NCBI GenBank assembly: GCA_024234935.1
Contig: JACKNI010000001.1
Coordinates: forward strand, 434,001 to 498,000
Reading direction: 5' to 3'
DNA: 64,000 nt
Origin: Chromatiales bacterium
GTDB taxonomy: Bacteria; Pseudomonadota; Gammaproteobacteria; Steroidobacterales; GCA-2729495
The notes under the pieces were generated by a model, which was not told the origin of the DNA, made no database searches, and saw only the letters and a list, made by a program, of their open reading frames with translations. This document shows positions 27,218-36,519 of the stretch, one piece after another. Made by a program: the position numbers and the translations under genes. Position 1 is the first letter of the stretch; each line of letters begins with the position of its first letter.

Positions 27218-29059
27218 ATGGCGGCAGACCCGACCCAAGCGCCGTTCGACAGCAGCAGCTTTCTCGCCTCGCTGACGCACCGCCCTGGTGTCTACCGGAT
27301 GCTCTCGGTCGACGACACAGTGCTCTATGTCGGGAAGGCGAAGGATCTCAGAAAGCGGGTCTCAAGCTACTTTGGCAACAAGGCGCACCTGCCCAGGACG
27401 CAGGCGCTGATGGCGGAGACCCGTCGGGTCGAAGTGACGGTCACCGGTACCGAGCACGAAGCGCTGCTGCTCGAACACAATCTCATCAAGGAATACCGGC
27501 CACGGTTCAACGTCATTTTGCGCGATGACAAGAGCTACCCGTGGATTCATGTATCCACGAACCAGGAATTCCCGCGCTTTGAACTGCATCGTGGCAGCCG
27601 CCGCGGTCCGGGCCGCTTTCTCGGCCCATGGCCCTCGGCCAACACGGTGCGCGAGAGCCTGATCCAGTTGCAGAAACTGTTTCGGGTTCGTCAGTGCAGT
27701 GAATCCTTTTTCTCCAATCGCACGCGGCCTTGCCTGCAGTATCAGATCCGGCGCTGCACCGCCCCCTGCGTGGGCCTCATCAGCGCCGCGGACTATCAGC
27801 GTGATGTTGCCGATGCGCTGCTGTTTCTGGAGGGCCGCAACGAGAGCATCCTCGCAAGTCTTGGTTCCCGCATGGAGCAGGCTGCGGCGGCCCTTGATTA
27901 CGAGCGCGCAGCACTGTTGCGTGACCAGATTCAGCTGGTTCGAAAGATCCAGGCTGAGCAGGTGATCAACGCACCGGGCATGACCGATGCCGACGTACTC
28001 GGCGTACGAACCGGACAGGGGCAGGCTTGTGTCGCGGTCCTCATGATCCGTGGCAGCCGTGTGCTCGGCAGTCGTACCTGGTTTCCGCGTATCGCCCATG
28101 ACACCGAGGAGCAGGAGATCCTTGCCGCCTTCATCGCACAGCACTATTTCCATGCTTCGCCACCGGCCGAAGTTCTGGTTCCGGTTCCGCTGCAGGACCG
28201 GCTGCTCCTGCAGGCAGCACTCGAAACCCGGACCGGCAGCCGGTGTCGGATTCGCGACAGGGTGCGTGGCACCCGCAGTCGCTGGCTGGAAATGGCCACA
28301 GACAACGCGGCGCAGGGACTTGCCACGCGTCTGGCCAGCACGGCTACCCTGCGCGAGCAGTTTGAGCGACTGGCGGAAGCGATGATGCTGGAGGAGGTGC
28401 CGGAGCGGATCGAGTGCTTCGATATCAGTCATACCGCTGGCGAAGAAACCGTCGCAGCCTGTGTGGTGTTCGGAGCGGAGGGTCCGCTGAAGTCAGACTA
28501 TCGACGCTTCAATATCAAGGGTATTGAACCCGGAGACGACTATGCAGCGATCGCCCAGGCGGTAGAGCGTCGCTATACCCGGGTACGAACCGAGGACGCG
28601 GCATTACCCGGGCTGATCCTCATCGATGGAGGCGCCGGCCAGACTGACCGGGCCTATGGGGTGCTCGAAGAACTGCAACTCGGGCATTTACCCCTGCTCG
28701 GAGTGGCGAAAGGCCCCGAACGACGGGCGGGCGAAGAAAAGCTGGTTCTGCCGCGCGGAAGAGGCCTGATCGCATTGCCGGCAGATTCCCCGGCCCTGCA
28801 CCTGATTCAGCAGATTCGCGATGAGGCGCACCGATTTGCAATTACCGGGCACAGGCAGCGCCGCGCGCAGCCCAGGCGGACTTCCAGCCTGGAGGCCATT
28901 CCCGGTCTCGGACCGCAGCGTCGCCGCGCGCTGTTGCGCGAGTTCGGCGGTCTGCAGGGCATTCTTCAGGCCGGTGTCACGGATCTCGCCCGGGTTCAGG
29001 GCATCAGCCGGACTCTTGCGCAGCGAATCTATGACCATCTGCACGGCGGGACGCCCTGA
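27218..29059 (+). CDS. uvrC: Excinuclease ABC subunit C
   Basis: This 613-residue nucleotide-excision nuclease has the GIY-YIG domain at its N-terminus (GVYRMLSVDDTVLYVGKAKD, residues 24-43), a Cys-rich CxxxxxxRCxxPC block (CLQYQIRRCTAPC) near residue 170, the UVR helix near 210, the RNase H-like second nuclease with ECFDISHTAGEETVA near 400 and IDGGAGQ near 470, and two helix-hairpin-helix motifs at the end (AIPGLGPQRRRALL). Start ATG at 27218. Followed 63 bases later by pgsA, the gene pair uvrC-pgsA known from gammaproteobacteria. Confidence 0.97.
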   Translation: MAADPTQAPFDSSSFLASLTHRPGVYRMLSVDDTVLYVGKAKDLRKRVSSYFGNKAHLPRTQALMAETRRVEVTVTGTEHEALLLEHNLIKEYRPRFNVILRDDKSYPWIHVSTNQEFPRFELHRGSRRGPGRFLGPWPSANTVRESLIQLQKLFRVRQCSESFFSNRTRPCLQYQIRRCTAPCVGLISAADYQRDVADALLFLEGRNESILASLGSRMEQAAAALDYERAALLRDQIQLVRKIQAEQVINAPGMTDADVLGVRTGQGQACVAVLMIRGSRVLGSRTWFPRIAHDTEEQEILAAFIAQHYFHASPPAEVLVPVPLQDRLLLQAALETRTGSRCRIRDRVRGTRSRWLEMATDNAAQGLATRLASTATLREQFERLAEAMMLEEVPERIECFDISHTAGEETVAACVVFGAEGPLKSDYRRFNIKGIEPGDDYAAIAQAVERRYTRVRTEDAALPGLILIDGGAGQTDRAYGVLEELQLGHLPLLGVAKGPERRAGEEKLVLPRGRGLIALPADSPALHLIQQIRDEAHRFAITGHRQRRAQPRRTSSLEAIPGLGPQRRRALLREFGGLQGILQAGVTDLARVQGISRTLAQRIYDHLHGGTP

Positions 29060-29122
29060 GCGCCGAATTATTTCCACCGCGATCGAAACCCGTTCGTCGA
29101 GCGCGCGTTAGAATGACGCGCG

Positions 29123-29698
29123 ATGTACCCGCAATTCAACACAGCGACATCCCTGACCTGGTTCCGCATTGCGGCCATTCCACTGGTTGTACTGGTGTTC
29201 TACAGCCCGGTTTCATGGGCCCGGCCCGCAGCTGCCATGGTATTTCTGCTTGCAGCCATTACCGACTGGCTCGATGGCTATGTCGCGCGTCGCTTCCAGC
29301 AAACCTCGGCATTTGGTGCTTTTCTGGACCCCGTCGCAGACAAGATGATGGTCGCGACCGCACTTATCCTGCTGGTGCAATCGGATACGCGAAATATCGT
29401 GGCAATACTGGCGGCAATCATCATCGGCAGGGAAATAGCGATTTCCGCCTTGCGGGAATGGATGGCTGAGCTCGGGGCGCGGCAGCGGGTGGCGGTTTCC
29501 GGTTATGGCAAGCTGAAGACCATCACGCAGATGACCGGCCTGTGCTGCATGATCTTCTATCAGCCTCTGCTGGGACTGCCGGTCTACGAGCTTGGCGTTG
29601 TCTGCCTCGTGCTGGCGGCCGGCCTGACCATCTGGTCCATGATCGGCTATATCCGTGCCGCCTGGCCCTCCAGCGGGGAACATGACAAGGTTTCTTGA
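29123..29698 (+). CDS. pgsA: CDP-diacylglycerol-glycerol-3-phosphate 3-phosphatidyltransferase
   Basis: This 191-residue inner-membrane enzyme makes phosphatidylglycerol phosphate. The CDP-alcohol phosphotransferase motif D-x2-DG-x2-AR-x8-G-x3-D-x3-D is present as DWLDGYVARR followed by GAFLDPVADK near residues 49-75. Five to six hydrophobic helices are visible. Its position after uvrC and before tRNA-Gly and tRNA-Cys is the common gammaproteobacterial order. The stop codon overlaps the -35 element of the tRNA promoter. Confidence 0.96.
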   Translation: MYPQFNTATSLTWFRIAAIPLVVLVFYSPVSWARPAAAMVFLLAAITDWLDGYVARRFQQTSAFGAFLDPVADKMMVATALILLVQSDTRNIVAILAAIIIGREIAISALREWMAELGARQRVAVSGYGKLKTITQMTGLCCMIFYQPLLGLPVYELGVVCLVLAAGLTIWSMIGYIRAAWPSSGEHDKVS

Positions 29699-29722
29699 CT
29701 CTGTGTGGTTCGCCGATACCAT
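29695..29722 (+). promoter_or_regulatory. Promoter for the tRNA-Gly/tRNA-Cys unit
   Basis: TTGACT (29695-29700) and TACCAT (29717-29722) are separated by 16 bases. Transcription would start near 29730, eight bases before tRNA-Gly. The -35 overlaps the pgsA stop codon. Confidence 0.5.
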
Positions 29723-29737
29723 ATGCACTCCTTGCGG

Positions 29738-29813
29738 GCGGGAATAGCTCAGTTGGTAGAGCGATACCTTGCCAAGGTATAGGTCGCCGGTTCGAGTCCG
29801 GTTTCCCGCTCCA
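29738..29813 (+). tRNA. tRNA-Gly (GCC)
   Basis: A complete 76-base cloverleaf with acceptor GCGGGAA/TTCCCGC, D-arm GCTC..GAGC, anticodon GCC in the loop TTGCCAA, T-arm GGTTCGAGTCC and an encoded CCA. It is 26 bases before tRNA-Cys, and the two are probably one transcript. Confidence 0.97.
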
Positions 29814-29838
29814 GTTTTCTCCTTGCTTTTCTGTATCC

Positions 29839-29912
29839 GGCTAGGTGGCAGAATGGTTATGCAGCGGCCTGCAAAGCCGCGTATGCCGGTTCGATTCCGA
29901 CCCTAGCCTCCA
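29839..29912 (+). tRNA. tRNA-Cys (GCA)
   Basis: A complete 74-base cloverleaf with acceptor GGCTAGG/CCTAGCC, anticodon GCA in the loop CTGCAAA, T-arm GGTTCGATTCC and an encoded CCA. The Gly-Cys tRNA pair after pgsA is a conserved arrangement (in E. coli glyW-cysT-leuZ follow pgsA). Confidence 0.97.
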
Positions 29913-30038
29913 TCAGTCCCTGCAAGAGTCACTGCGGTATCCGCAGGCGTGTGTCTGCGCTGCGGTGAGTAGATGTAATCCGATTGTGGCGGCATACCGA
30001 TACGTTACACTCCGGGCCCTTTCGTCAGTATCTGCATC

Positions 30039-31187
30039 ATGATTCAGCATTGCTGTCTGCATTCGCGAGGAAGGCTGTTTCTGGGCGTCGCGTTCGCGAC
30101 AATCCTCGCCGCCTGCGGCTCGGCCAAGGCACCATCATCTGCTCCCCCGGCACCCGGCCTGGTCGTAACCACGGTCGCACCGGAAACCCGTGAGGTCGCC
30201 CGGTCGATTGCCGTGTCCGGCTCGGTGAGCGCCTGGCAGGAAATGTCGCTTGGCGTGGAACTGACTGGCAACCGTGCCACGGAGGTTCTGGTCGAAGTGG
30301 GTGACCACGTGCGTGCGGGGCAGCCACTGCTGCGGCTCGACAGCCGCACGCTCGATGTACAGTTTCGTCAGGCCGAGGCCAGCGTCACCCAGGCCAAGGC
30401 TGCTCTGGAGCTCGCTCAGGCCAACGCTGCGCGTGGAGATTCGCTGGTGGGGCAGGGGCTTATATCGTCCAGCGACAGCGACAAATTGCGTGCCGACCTG
30501 CGCAGTGCTGAAGCGCAACTTGTCGCCGCACAGGCTGACCGTGACGCGGCGCGACTGCGCCTCAGCTTCGCAACCCTGTCAGCCCCCGACGATGGCATCA
30601 TCTCGGCGCGCTCGGTACAACCGGGACAGGTCGTATCGGCTGGCAGCGAACTGTTGCGACTCATCAGGCGCGGCCGGCTCGAATGGCGGGCAGACCTTGC
30701 CGAGGCTGACCTGATCCGGGTCAAGCCCGGCGCGGTTGTGGAGTTGAGCGGCCCGTCAAACGAGACGATCAGCGGAAAAGTACGAGCCGTGTCACCCGCC
30801 GTTGATCCATCGACACGTACGGGCCTTCTTTATGCCGATCTTCCGGAACCGGGGCCGTTGCGTGCGGGCATGTTCGCGGAGGGCCGAATCCTGCTTGCGA
30901 GTGCGCCGGCCAGCGTGGTGCCGCGTGAATCGGTCGTGTTCCGCGACGGCTTTGCCTATATCTTCGTTGCCAAGGGTCTGGACGGCGAAGACGCCGGCAG
31001 CGCACTGCGACGGGTCGAACAGCGCCGCGTGAAGATCGGAGTCCGGCGGGGAGATTTCACCGAGATTCTCTCCGGGCTGCAGCCCGACGAGCGGGTCGTG
31101 CGTCGCGGTGCCGGTTTTCTGGGTAACGGCGACGTGGTTCGCGAGGTCGGTGATACGGCCGACGGAGCGTCCGGATCGCTGCAATGA
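30039..31187 (+). CDS. RND efflux periplasmic adaptor (membrane fusion protein), lipoprotein
   Basis: This 382-residue protein has a lipoprotein signal (LGVAFATILAAC, Cys at about residue 29). Residues 40-95 form the beta-barrel/lipoyl entry (EVLVEVGDHVRAGQPLLRLD), residues 100-160 an Ala/Gln-rich alpha-hairpin (AEASVTQAKAALELAQANAA), then the second lipoyl half with APDDGIISARSVQPGQVVSAG and a C-terminal barrel. It links an RND pump to an outer-membrane channel. Its stop overlaps the permease ATG by four bases. No TolC-like gene is in the window. Confidence 0.94.
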   Translation: MIQHCCLHSRGRLFLGVAFATILAACGSAKAPSSAPPAPGLVVTTVAPETREVARSIAVSGSVSAWQEMSLGVELTGNRATEVLVEVGDHVRAGQPLLRLDSRTLDVQFRQAEASVTQAKAALELAQANAARGDSLVGQGLISSSDSDKLRADLRSAEAQLVAAQADRDAARLRLSFATLSAPDDGIISARSVQPGQVVSAGSELLRLIRRGRLEWRADLAEADLIRVKPGAVVELSGPSNETISGKVRAVSPAVDPSTRTGLLYADLPEPGPLRAGMFAEGRILLASAPASVVPRESVVFRDGFAYIFVAKGLDGEDAGSALRRVEQRRVKIGVRRGDFTEILSGLQPDERVVRRGAGFLGNGDVVREVGDTADGASGSLQ

Positions 31188-34100
31188 ACGTTTCGCTCTG
31201 GGGTATCCGCAACCCGGCCGGAGCGGTGATCATCTTTGTCGCGCTTTGCGTGGCCGGCCTCTACGGCCTGCGCCAGTTGCCGATTTCAACACTGCCGGAC
31301 TTCACCGTCCCGCAGATCACGGTGACGGTAACCCTCAATGGTGCGACGCCAGCCCAGCTTGAAACCGATGTAACCCGCAAGGTTGAAGATGCGGTCGCAA
31401 GCATTGCGAATATCGACAAGCTCCATTCAACCATCACCGAAGGCCGCTCGCAGACACGTATCCAGTTCCTGCTTGGCCACGACATGAGCCGGACGCTGGA
31501 GGAAGTGCGCGATGCGGTTGACCGCATCCGCATCGATCTTCCGCAGAATATCGACGAGCCCGTTGTCGCCAGGGTCAACACCATTGGCGGGGCGGTGCTG
31601 ACCTATGCGGTCTTGTCAAAAAATCTGGCACCGGACGAACTGAGCTGGTTTGTCGACGATACCGTCCGCAAGGCGCTTTTCGATGTACCCGGTGTCGGCG
31701 GGGTCACACGCATCGGCGGCTTCGATCGGGAAATCCGTGTCGATCTGCGACCTGATGCCCTGCAGGCCTATGGGCTGACCGCCGGCACGCTTTCCGACCA
31801 GCTGGCGCGAATCCAGGTAGAGCAGCCCGGCGGACGCACCACCGTGGGCGGCAGCGAGCAGTCGGTGCGGACGGTCGCGACCGTCCGCACGGCGGCAGCA
31901 CTGGCCAATTACCCGCTGTCGTTGCCTGATGGTCGGGTTGTTCGCCTGTCCGCGGTGGCCACAGTCACCGACGGCTTCGCCGAACCGAAGGATGTCGCTC
32001 TGCTCAACGGCCAACCTGTCGTATCTTTTTCCGTGCAGCGCGCCCACAGCACGAGCGAAGTGGGAGTGGGACGAAGTATTCGCGAACGCGTTGCAAGGCT
32101 TGCAGCCGATCATCCCGAGCTCAGCTTTGTCGAAGTAGCCTCTGCCGTAGAGCCGGCCGAGAATTCCTACAACGCATCGGTCGCCATGCTCCTTGAGGGT
32201 ACCGTGCTCGCCGTCGTGGTGGTCTGGATCTTCCTTCGCGACTGGCGGGCCACGTGGATCTGTGCCGTGGCCTTGCCGCTCTCGGTCATTCCCACTTTTG
32301 CCATGATGCACTGGTTTGGTTTCAGCCTGAACCTGCTTTCGCTGCTCGCCTTTGCGGTGGTCATCGGCATCCTTGTCGACGACGCCATTGTCGAGGTTGA
32401 GAACATCGCGCGTCATCGCGCCATGGGCAAGTCAGCTCGGCAGGCAGCCATTGACGCGGCAGACGAGATCGGCATCGCGGTGATAGCAACTTCCGCGACG
32501 CTGGTTGCAGTCTTCGTTCCCGTGGCAATGATCGGTGGCCAGGTCGGCCTGTTTTTCCGCGAGTTCGGCTGGACGGCGGCCACGGCCGTACTCTGTTCGT
32601 TGCTGGTGGCGCGACTCCTGACACCCATGCTGGCCGCCCAGTTCATGCAGTCGGCCGGGGAGGCCATCCCGGAATCGGGCTGGATGCCCGGTTATATTCG
32701 CTGGGTGGAAGCAGCCCTGCGCCATCGGAAGCGCACGCTGCTGCTTGCCTTTGCCGTATTCCTGGGCTCTCTCGCGCTGGTACCGCTTATTCCAACGACC
32801 TTTCTTCCACCCGGCAGCGGTACCCGTACCGAGGTATCGCTCGAGCTCCCGCCAGGAGCCAGCCTGCGCGAGACGACCGAAGTTGCGGAGCAGGCTCGGC
32901 AACTGGTCTTGCAGGTTCCGGAGGTTGACAGCGTCTATGCACGCATAGGTGCGGTTGCCAATATGGGCTATGAAGGTGGTTTCCTGGGCGATCTTCGCAA
33001 GGCCGGCCTGATCATATCCTTCAAGCGTGATCACAAACGGAGTGTTCCGGAGCTGGAAGCCGAACTGCGCAAACGGCTCGGCGATTTGCCCGGCGTACGC
33101 AGCAGCTTTGTGGCGGTGGGTCCCGGCAAGCTGTTCGAGATCATACTTGCCGGCAACGATGCCGAACTACTGACAGCCGCTGCGCGCGACGTAGAGGCGG
33201 CCGTTCGCACCTTGCCCGGTCTCGGCAGTGTTTCATCCACCGCATCGCTGCTGCAGCCGGAGATGATCATCACACCGGACCCGGCCAGGGCCGCGGATCT
33301 CGGTGTCACAACCGTCGATATCGCGACTGCCGCACGTGTTGCTACCAGCGGTGATTTTACGCAGCGGCTGGCCAAACTGAATCTGGCCGAGCGACAGATC
33401 CCGATCCGCGTACAGGTTGCGGAGCGCGCACTTGGCGATGTCGGACTGCTGTCGAAGCTGCGTATACCAACGCGGGATGGCAGCGTGCCGCTCTCGGCCG
33501 TCGCAACGATTCGCGAAGGCAGCGGGCCAGCACAGATCGACCGTCTCAACCGCGAGCGCAACATTCGCGTGACAGCCGAGTTGAATGGCCTGCCGGTCGG
33601 CACCGTGCTCAAGGAAGTCCGGGCATTGCCGGCACTGAGAAATCTGCCGGCCGGTGTCCGCGTCCTGCCAAGCGGCGATGCCGAGGCACTTGGCGAACTG
33701 TTGTTCGGTTTCGGCATGTCGATCCTGGCAGGCCTGGTCAGCATCTATGTCGTCTTGTTGCTGCTTTTCGGCAGCGCCTCGCAGCCCTGGGTAATTCTTG
33801 CCGCTGTACCGCTGTGCGGTGCGGGTGCGTTCGGCGGACTGCTGCTCACCGGATATGCGCTGTCACTGCCATCCCTGATCGGCCTCCTGATGCTGACTGG
33901 CGTCGCAACCAAGAATTCCATTCTCATCGTCGACTACGCCATCATCGGCGAACGCGACCAGGGCTTGTCACGACGCGAAGCCATACTGGAAGCCTGTCGC
34001 AAGCGTGCGCGTCCGGTCATCATGACCACGGTGGCAATGGGCGCAGGCATGCTGCCGATCGCGCTGGGTTTTGGCGCTGATGGCAATTTCCGTGCACCGC

Positions 34101-34216
34101 TCGGCGTCTCTGTGATCGGCGGGCTGCTTACCTCTACCCTGTTGTCCCTGGTCGTCGTCCCTGCGGCTTATTCCCTGGTTGCTGATATGGTTGGCAGATG
34201 GAGGAAGCCCGTTTGA
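31184..34216 (+). CDS. RND family efflux permease (AcrB/MdtB-like)
   Basis: This 1010-residue inner-membrane pump has the duplicated RND layout of 12 helices and two large periplasmic loops. N-terminus FVALCVAGLYGLRQLPIS and PQITVTVTLNGATPAQLETD are typical. The proton-relay aspartates are in VIGILVDDAIVEVENI of TM4 near residue 395, and TM10 contains TGVATKNSILIVDYA near 905. The hydrophobic-amphiphilic efflux (HAE) class is most likely; substrate unknown. A partner adaptor gene is directly upstream. It is slightly shorter than AcrB (1049). Confidence 0.95.
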   Translation: MNVSLWGIRNPAGAVIIFVALCVAGLYGLRQLPISTLPDFTVPQITVTVTLNGATPAQLETDVTRKVEDAVASIANIDKLHSTITEGRSQTRIQFLLGHDMSRTLEEVRDAVDRIRIDLPQNIDEPVVARVNTIGGAVLTYAVLSKNLAPDELSWFVDDTVRKALFDVPGVGGVTRIGGFDREIRVDLRPDALQAYGLTAGTLSDQLARIQVEQPGGRTTVGGSEQSVRTVATVRTAAALANYPLSLPDGRVVRLSAVATVTDGFAEPKDVALLNGQPVVSFSVQRAHSTSEVGVGRSIRERVARLAADHPELSFVEVASAVEPAENSYNASVAMLLEGTVLAVVVVWIFLRDWRATWICAVALPLSVIPTFAMMHWFGFSLNLLSLLAFAVVIGILVDDAIVEVENIARHRAMGKSARQAAIDAADEIGIAVIATSATLVAVFVPVAMIGGQVGLFFREFGWTAATAVLCSLLVARLLTPMLAAQFMQSAGEAIPESGWMPGYIRWVEAALRHRKRTLLLAFAVFLGSLALVPLIPTTFLPPGSGTRTEVSLELPPGASLRETTEVAEQARQLVLQVPEVDSVYARIGAVANMGYEGGFLGDLRKAGLIISFKRDHKRSVPELEAELRKRLGDLPGVRSSFVAVGPGKLFEIILAGNDAELLTAAARDVEAAVRTLPGLGSVSSTASLLQPEMIITPDPARAADLGVTTVDIATAARVATSGDFTQRLAKLNLAERQIPIRVQVAERALGDVGLLSKLRIPTRDGSVPLSAVATIREGSGPAQIDRLNRERNIRVTAELNGLPVGTVLKEVRALPALRNLPAGVRVLPSGDAEALGELLFGFGMSILAGLVSIYVVLLLLFGSASQPWVILAAVPLCGAGAFGGLLLTGYALSLPSLIGLLMLTGVATKNSILIVDYAIIGERDQGLSRREAILEACRKRARPVIMTTVAMGAGMLPIALGFGADGNFRAPLGVSVIGGLLTSTLLSLVVVPAAYSLVADMVGRWRKPV

Positions 34217-34407
34217 CCGGATCAACCGGCACAGCCCTGAAGCAGACATCAACCTCGCAGCTGGATATCGCCGGCATCTGTACGGTGCTTTCCGGCAAGA
34301 TCGTCTACTTCGACCGGTCACATCAGGATTGCCTGCACGGCGCCTACATCACCGGTGTACATGAGGGGACCGAGCAGATTCGCATCGATTCCATCATCGT
34401 TTTGTAG
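34198..34407 (+). CDS. Hypothetical small protein (uncertain)
   Basis: A 69-codon frame overlaps the last 19 bases of the RND permease gene and ends five bases before the next small gene. Residues 20-45 (LDIAGICTVLSGKIVYFDRS) could form strands of a small beta protein. It is unrecognised. The start-codon overlap suggests coupling, but composition alone cannot prove it is translated. Confidence 0.3.
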   Translation: MEEARLTGSTGTALKQTSTSQLDIAGICTVLSGKIVYFDRSHQDCLHGAYITGVHEGTEQIRIDSIIVL

Positions 34408-34411
34408 CGAC

Positions 34412-34759
34412 ATGTTCGCAACGCCCTGGTACGAAGAGAATGTGGTGTTGACGCCCGGCGACATGGGCGGCCGCATGAACAACAAGCTCAAACCGGAAGA
34501 GATGTTTGTGGTCATTCCGGCACGCTGGGCCAACAATCTCGTCAAACTCCTGGGCGGCTCGGTTATCAGCATGCCCTGGGACGAGGAGGCGATGGCGACA
34601 ATCGCAAAGACGCCAAAGTTCGTACGCAAGTTTGCCGTCGGCAACGTGGAAGATTTCGCAGAGGAAAAGGCTTTCCCGGTTGTCACTGCGGCTGTCGTAA
34701 AGGAACAGGCGGACAGCGTCGGCATGGGCAAGTGGCTGGCCATGCTGAAAAAGCCCTGA
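34412..34759 (+). CDS. Hypothetical protein
   Basis: This 115-residue soluble, mildly acidic-basic mixed protein starts MFATPWYEENVVLTPGDMGG. It has many Val/Lys/Met residues and a pattern of short helices in the second half (NVEDFAEEKAFPVVTAAVVK). No family is recognised. It lies between the RND operon and tRNA-Leu. No good ribosome site precedes the ATG at 34412; an in-frame GTG at 34355 would extend it by 19 residues. The intact 115-codon frame with a biased third-position GC supports a real gene. Confidence 0.55.
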   Translation: MFATPWYEENVVLTPGDMGGRMNNKLKPEEMFVVIPARWANNLVKLLGGSVISMPWDEEAMATIAKTPKFVRKFAVGNVEDFAEEKAFPVVTAAVVKEQADSVGMGKWLAMLKKP

Positions 34760-34811
34760 GGAGAACCATGCCGATGCGCCTGCCGCCGCCAGGCACTAGA
34801 ATGTCTTGCAG

Positions 34812-34900
34812 GCCCGGGTGGCGGAACTGGTAGACGCTGCGGACTTAAAATCCGTTGACCCGAAAGGGTCGTGCCGGTTCAATTCCGGCCCCGGGCACCA
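34812..34900 (+). tRNA. tRNA-Leu (TAA)
   Basis: A complete 89-base cloverleaf with acceptor GCCCGGG/CCCGGGC, anticodon TAA in loop CTTAAAA, a long variable arm (TTGACCCGAAAGGGTCGT) typical of class II tRNAs, T-arm GGTTCAATTCC and encoded CCA. A TAGAAT lies at 34797-34802, about ten bases upstream, and may be its -10 element. Confidence 0.97.
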
Positions 34901-35075
34901 TTCCGGTCATAGATGCCGCAGGCAAGGGGCATCATCAACGACCAGGGCGATCTGCTTTTATCAGGGGGTGAGCGCAACGCGGCGAATCCGGATTGCCGCT
35001 GGCGGCGAATACCCTGCACAAGCAGCGGCAAACTGCCGTCTCCCGATTCAGTACAGGTATAACGGAGATCCCGCC

Positions 35076-35831
35076 ATGCGCCGATATTTCTCCATTTTCT
35101 TTACCCTGCTTGTCATCGGGGTAAACGCTGCGGCAAATATCCTGCCCATCAACGGCGTGAATACAGGTGAGATCAGCGCGCGCTATCCGACAGGCTTTAC
35201 GCCCGCGGGCTGGGTGTTCTCGATCTGGGGACTGATCTACCTTGGACTTGCGGCCTTCGCTGTCCATGCTGCGCGTGTTCCGACGGCCCAAGCGGCACGT
35301 GTGCGCAGCATAGAGCCCGCATACTGGCTCAGCTGCGTCGCCAATTCCCTCTGGATCTTCATGTGGCATTACGGCCGGATATTCGAGAGTCTGGTACTGA
35401 TGCTGGTCCTGCTCGCAAGCTTGATCTTCATCTATGTGCGACTGCGGGCAACGCCTGCGTCATCACTCGCCGAACGCCTTTGCGTGAATACGCCGTTCAG
35501 CCTGTATTTTGGCTGGATCAGCACGGCAGTTCTCGCCAATCTTGCTGCCTGGTTTTTTGAGCTGAAAACCTGGCCGTTTGGATTGCCGATGGAGGACTGG
35601 GCACTTCTCACCGTTGTGACGGCAACGGCCATCTATACCGCCATGGGCGTCAAGACGCACGACGTCGTGTATACAGCGGTATTCGGCTGGGCGTCGCTCG
35701 GCATCGTGTTGCAGACGCTCGAAACAAGCCATGCTGTAAGGCTGTCAGCCGCGGCAGCTTGCGCGGTAATGGTGGTGGTCAGCGTGGCGGCGATCTGGCC
35801 GGGTCGGGCGCCTTCGCGCCGGTCATCATGA
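35076..35831 (+). CDS. TspO/MBR-like multi-pass membrane protein
   Basis: This 251-residue protein has seven or so hydrophobic helices. TPAGWVFSIWGLIYLGLAAF near residue 42 resembles the TspO block (PxWxFxxxWxxLY), and other Trp-rich segments occur (WIFMWHYG, WAFFELKTWPFG-like). TspO proteins bind tetrapyrroles or cholesterol and act as sensors; this one is longer than the 160-residue core. The ATG at 35076 has GGAG nine bases upstream. Its TGA overlaps the ATG of a SOUL haem-binding-like gene, so the two are likely co-expressed. Confidence 0.7.
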   Translation: MRRYFSIFFTLLVIGVNAAANILPINGVNTGEISARYPTGFTPAGWVFSIWGLIYLGLAAFAVHAARVPTAQAARVRSIEPAYWLSCVANSLWIFMWHYGRIFESLVLMLVLLASLIFIYVRLRATPASSLAERLCVNTPFSLYFGWISTAVLANLAAWFFELKTWPFGLPMEDWALLTVVTATAIYTAMGVKTHDVVYTAVFGWASLGIVLQTLETSHAVRLSAAAACAVMVVVSVAAIWPGRAPSRRSS

Positions 35832-36481
35832 ATAACCAGGCGCGGTCAGCTGGACTGCTCCATATACTTTTATTTACGGTCGCGCTGTTATCTGGGAGTC
35901 CAGCCATGAGCATCGAGGAGCCCGCATACACGGTCCGGCACACGGACGGAAAGGTTGAGTACAGGGAATATGCTCCTTACCTGACGGCTGAGACACTGGT
36001 CGAAGATGCAGCCGACTTCGAGAGCGCAGGTAACGAAGGTTTTCGCCGTCTGTTCAGATACATCAGCGGCGGCAACACCGCACAGTCGAAGATCGCCATG
36101 ACGGCACCCGTATCCCAGACGGCAGGAAGCGAGAAAATTGCCATGACTGTACCCGTGCAGCAAACCGGTTCAGTCCGTGGATGGCGTATTGCCTTTACCC
36201 TGCCGAAAAAGTACACCCTTGAAACCGCACCGGTCCCGGCAGATTCAAGAATAAGAATCGTGCGTGAGCCGGCAAGGCTGTTCGCAGTACTTCGCTACTC
36301 TGGTCGCTGGACCGAGAGTAACTACAATGCCAGTCGTGACGAGTTGCTTGCTGCCCTCGCTGCGGCTGGTATCGGCGTGCGCGGGGAACCGCAACTGGCC
36401 CGCTATAACGCGCCATTCACCTTGCCGTTCATGCGACGTAACGAAGTATTGATTGAAGTCGACTCGCTCCCTGTGCGTTAG
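35828..36481 (+). CDS. SOUL family haem-binding protein, exported
   Basis: This 217-residue protein has an N-terminal signal peptide (LLHILLFTVALLSGSPAMS) and a SOUL domain: YTVRHTDGKVEYREYAPYLTAE, then FRRLFRYISGGN, and the repeated KIAMTAPVSQT and KIAMTVPVQQT typical of the family. ARYNAPFTLPFMRRNEVLIEV is the conserved C-terminal strand. SOUL proteins bind haem or porphyrins. The ATG overlaps the TspO-like stop (ATGA). Likely periplasmic. Confidence 0.88.
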   Translation: MNNQARSAGLLHILLFTVALLSGSPAMSIEEPAYTVRHTDGKVEYREYAPYLTAETLVEDAADFESAGNEGFRRLFRYISGGNTAQSKIAMTAPVSQTAGSEKIAMTVPVQQTGSVRGWRIAFTLPKKYTLETAPVPADSRIRIVREPARLFAVLRYSGRWTESNYNASRDELLAALAAAGIGVRGEPQLARYNAPFTLPFMRRNEVLIEVDSLPVR

Positions 36482-36519
36482 TATTCTCCGGTTCGGAGCA
36501 CTTGTGAGGCGGGGGCGGG

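Noticed and set aside
34806..35075. Upstream extension of the TspO-like gene
   Set aside because: It runs through tRNA-Leu; the ATG at 35076 has its own ribosome site.
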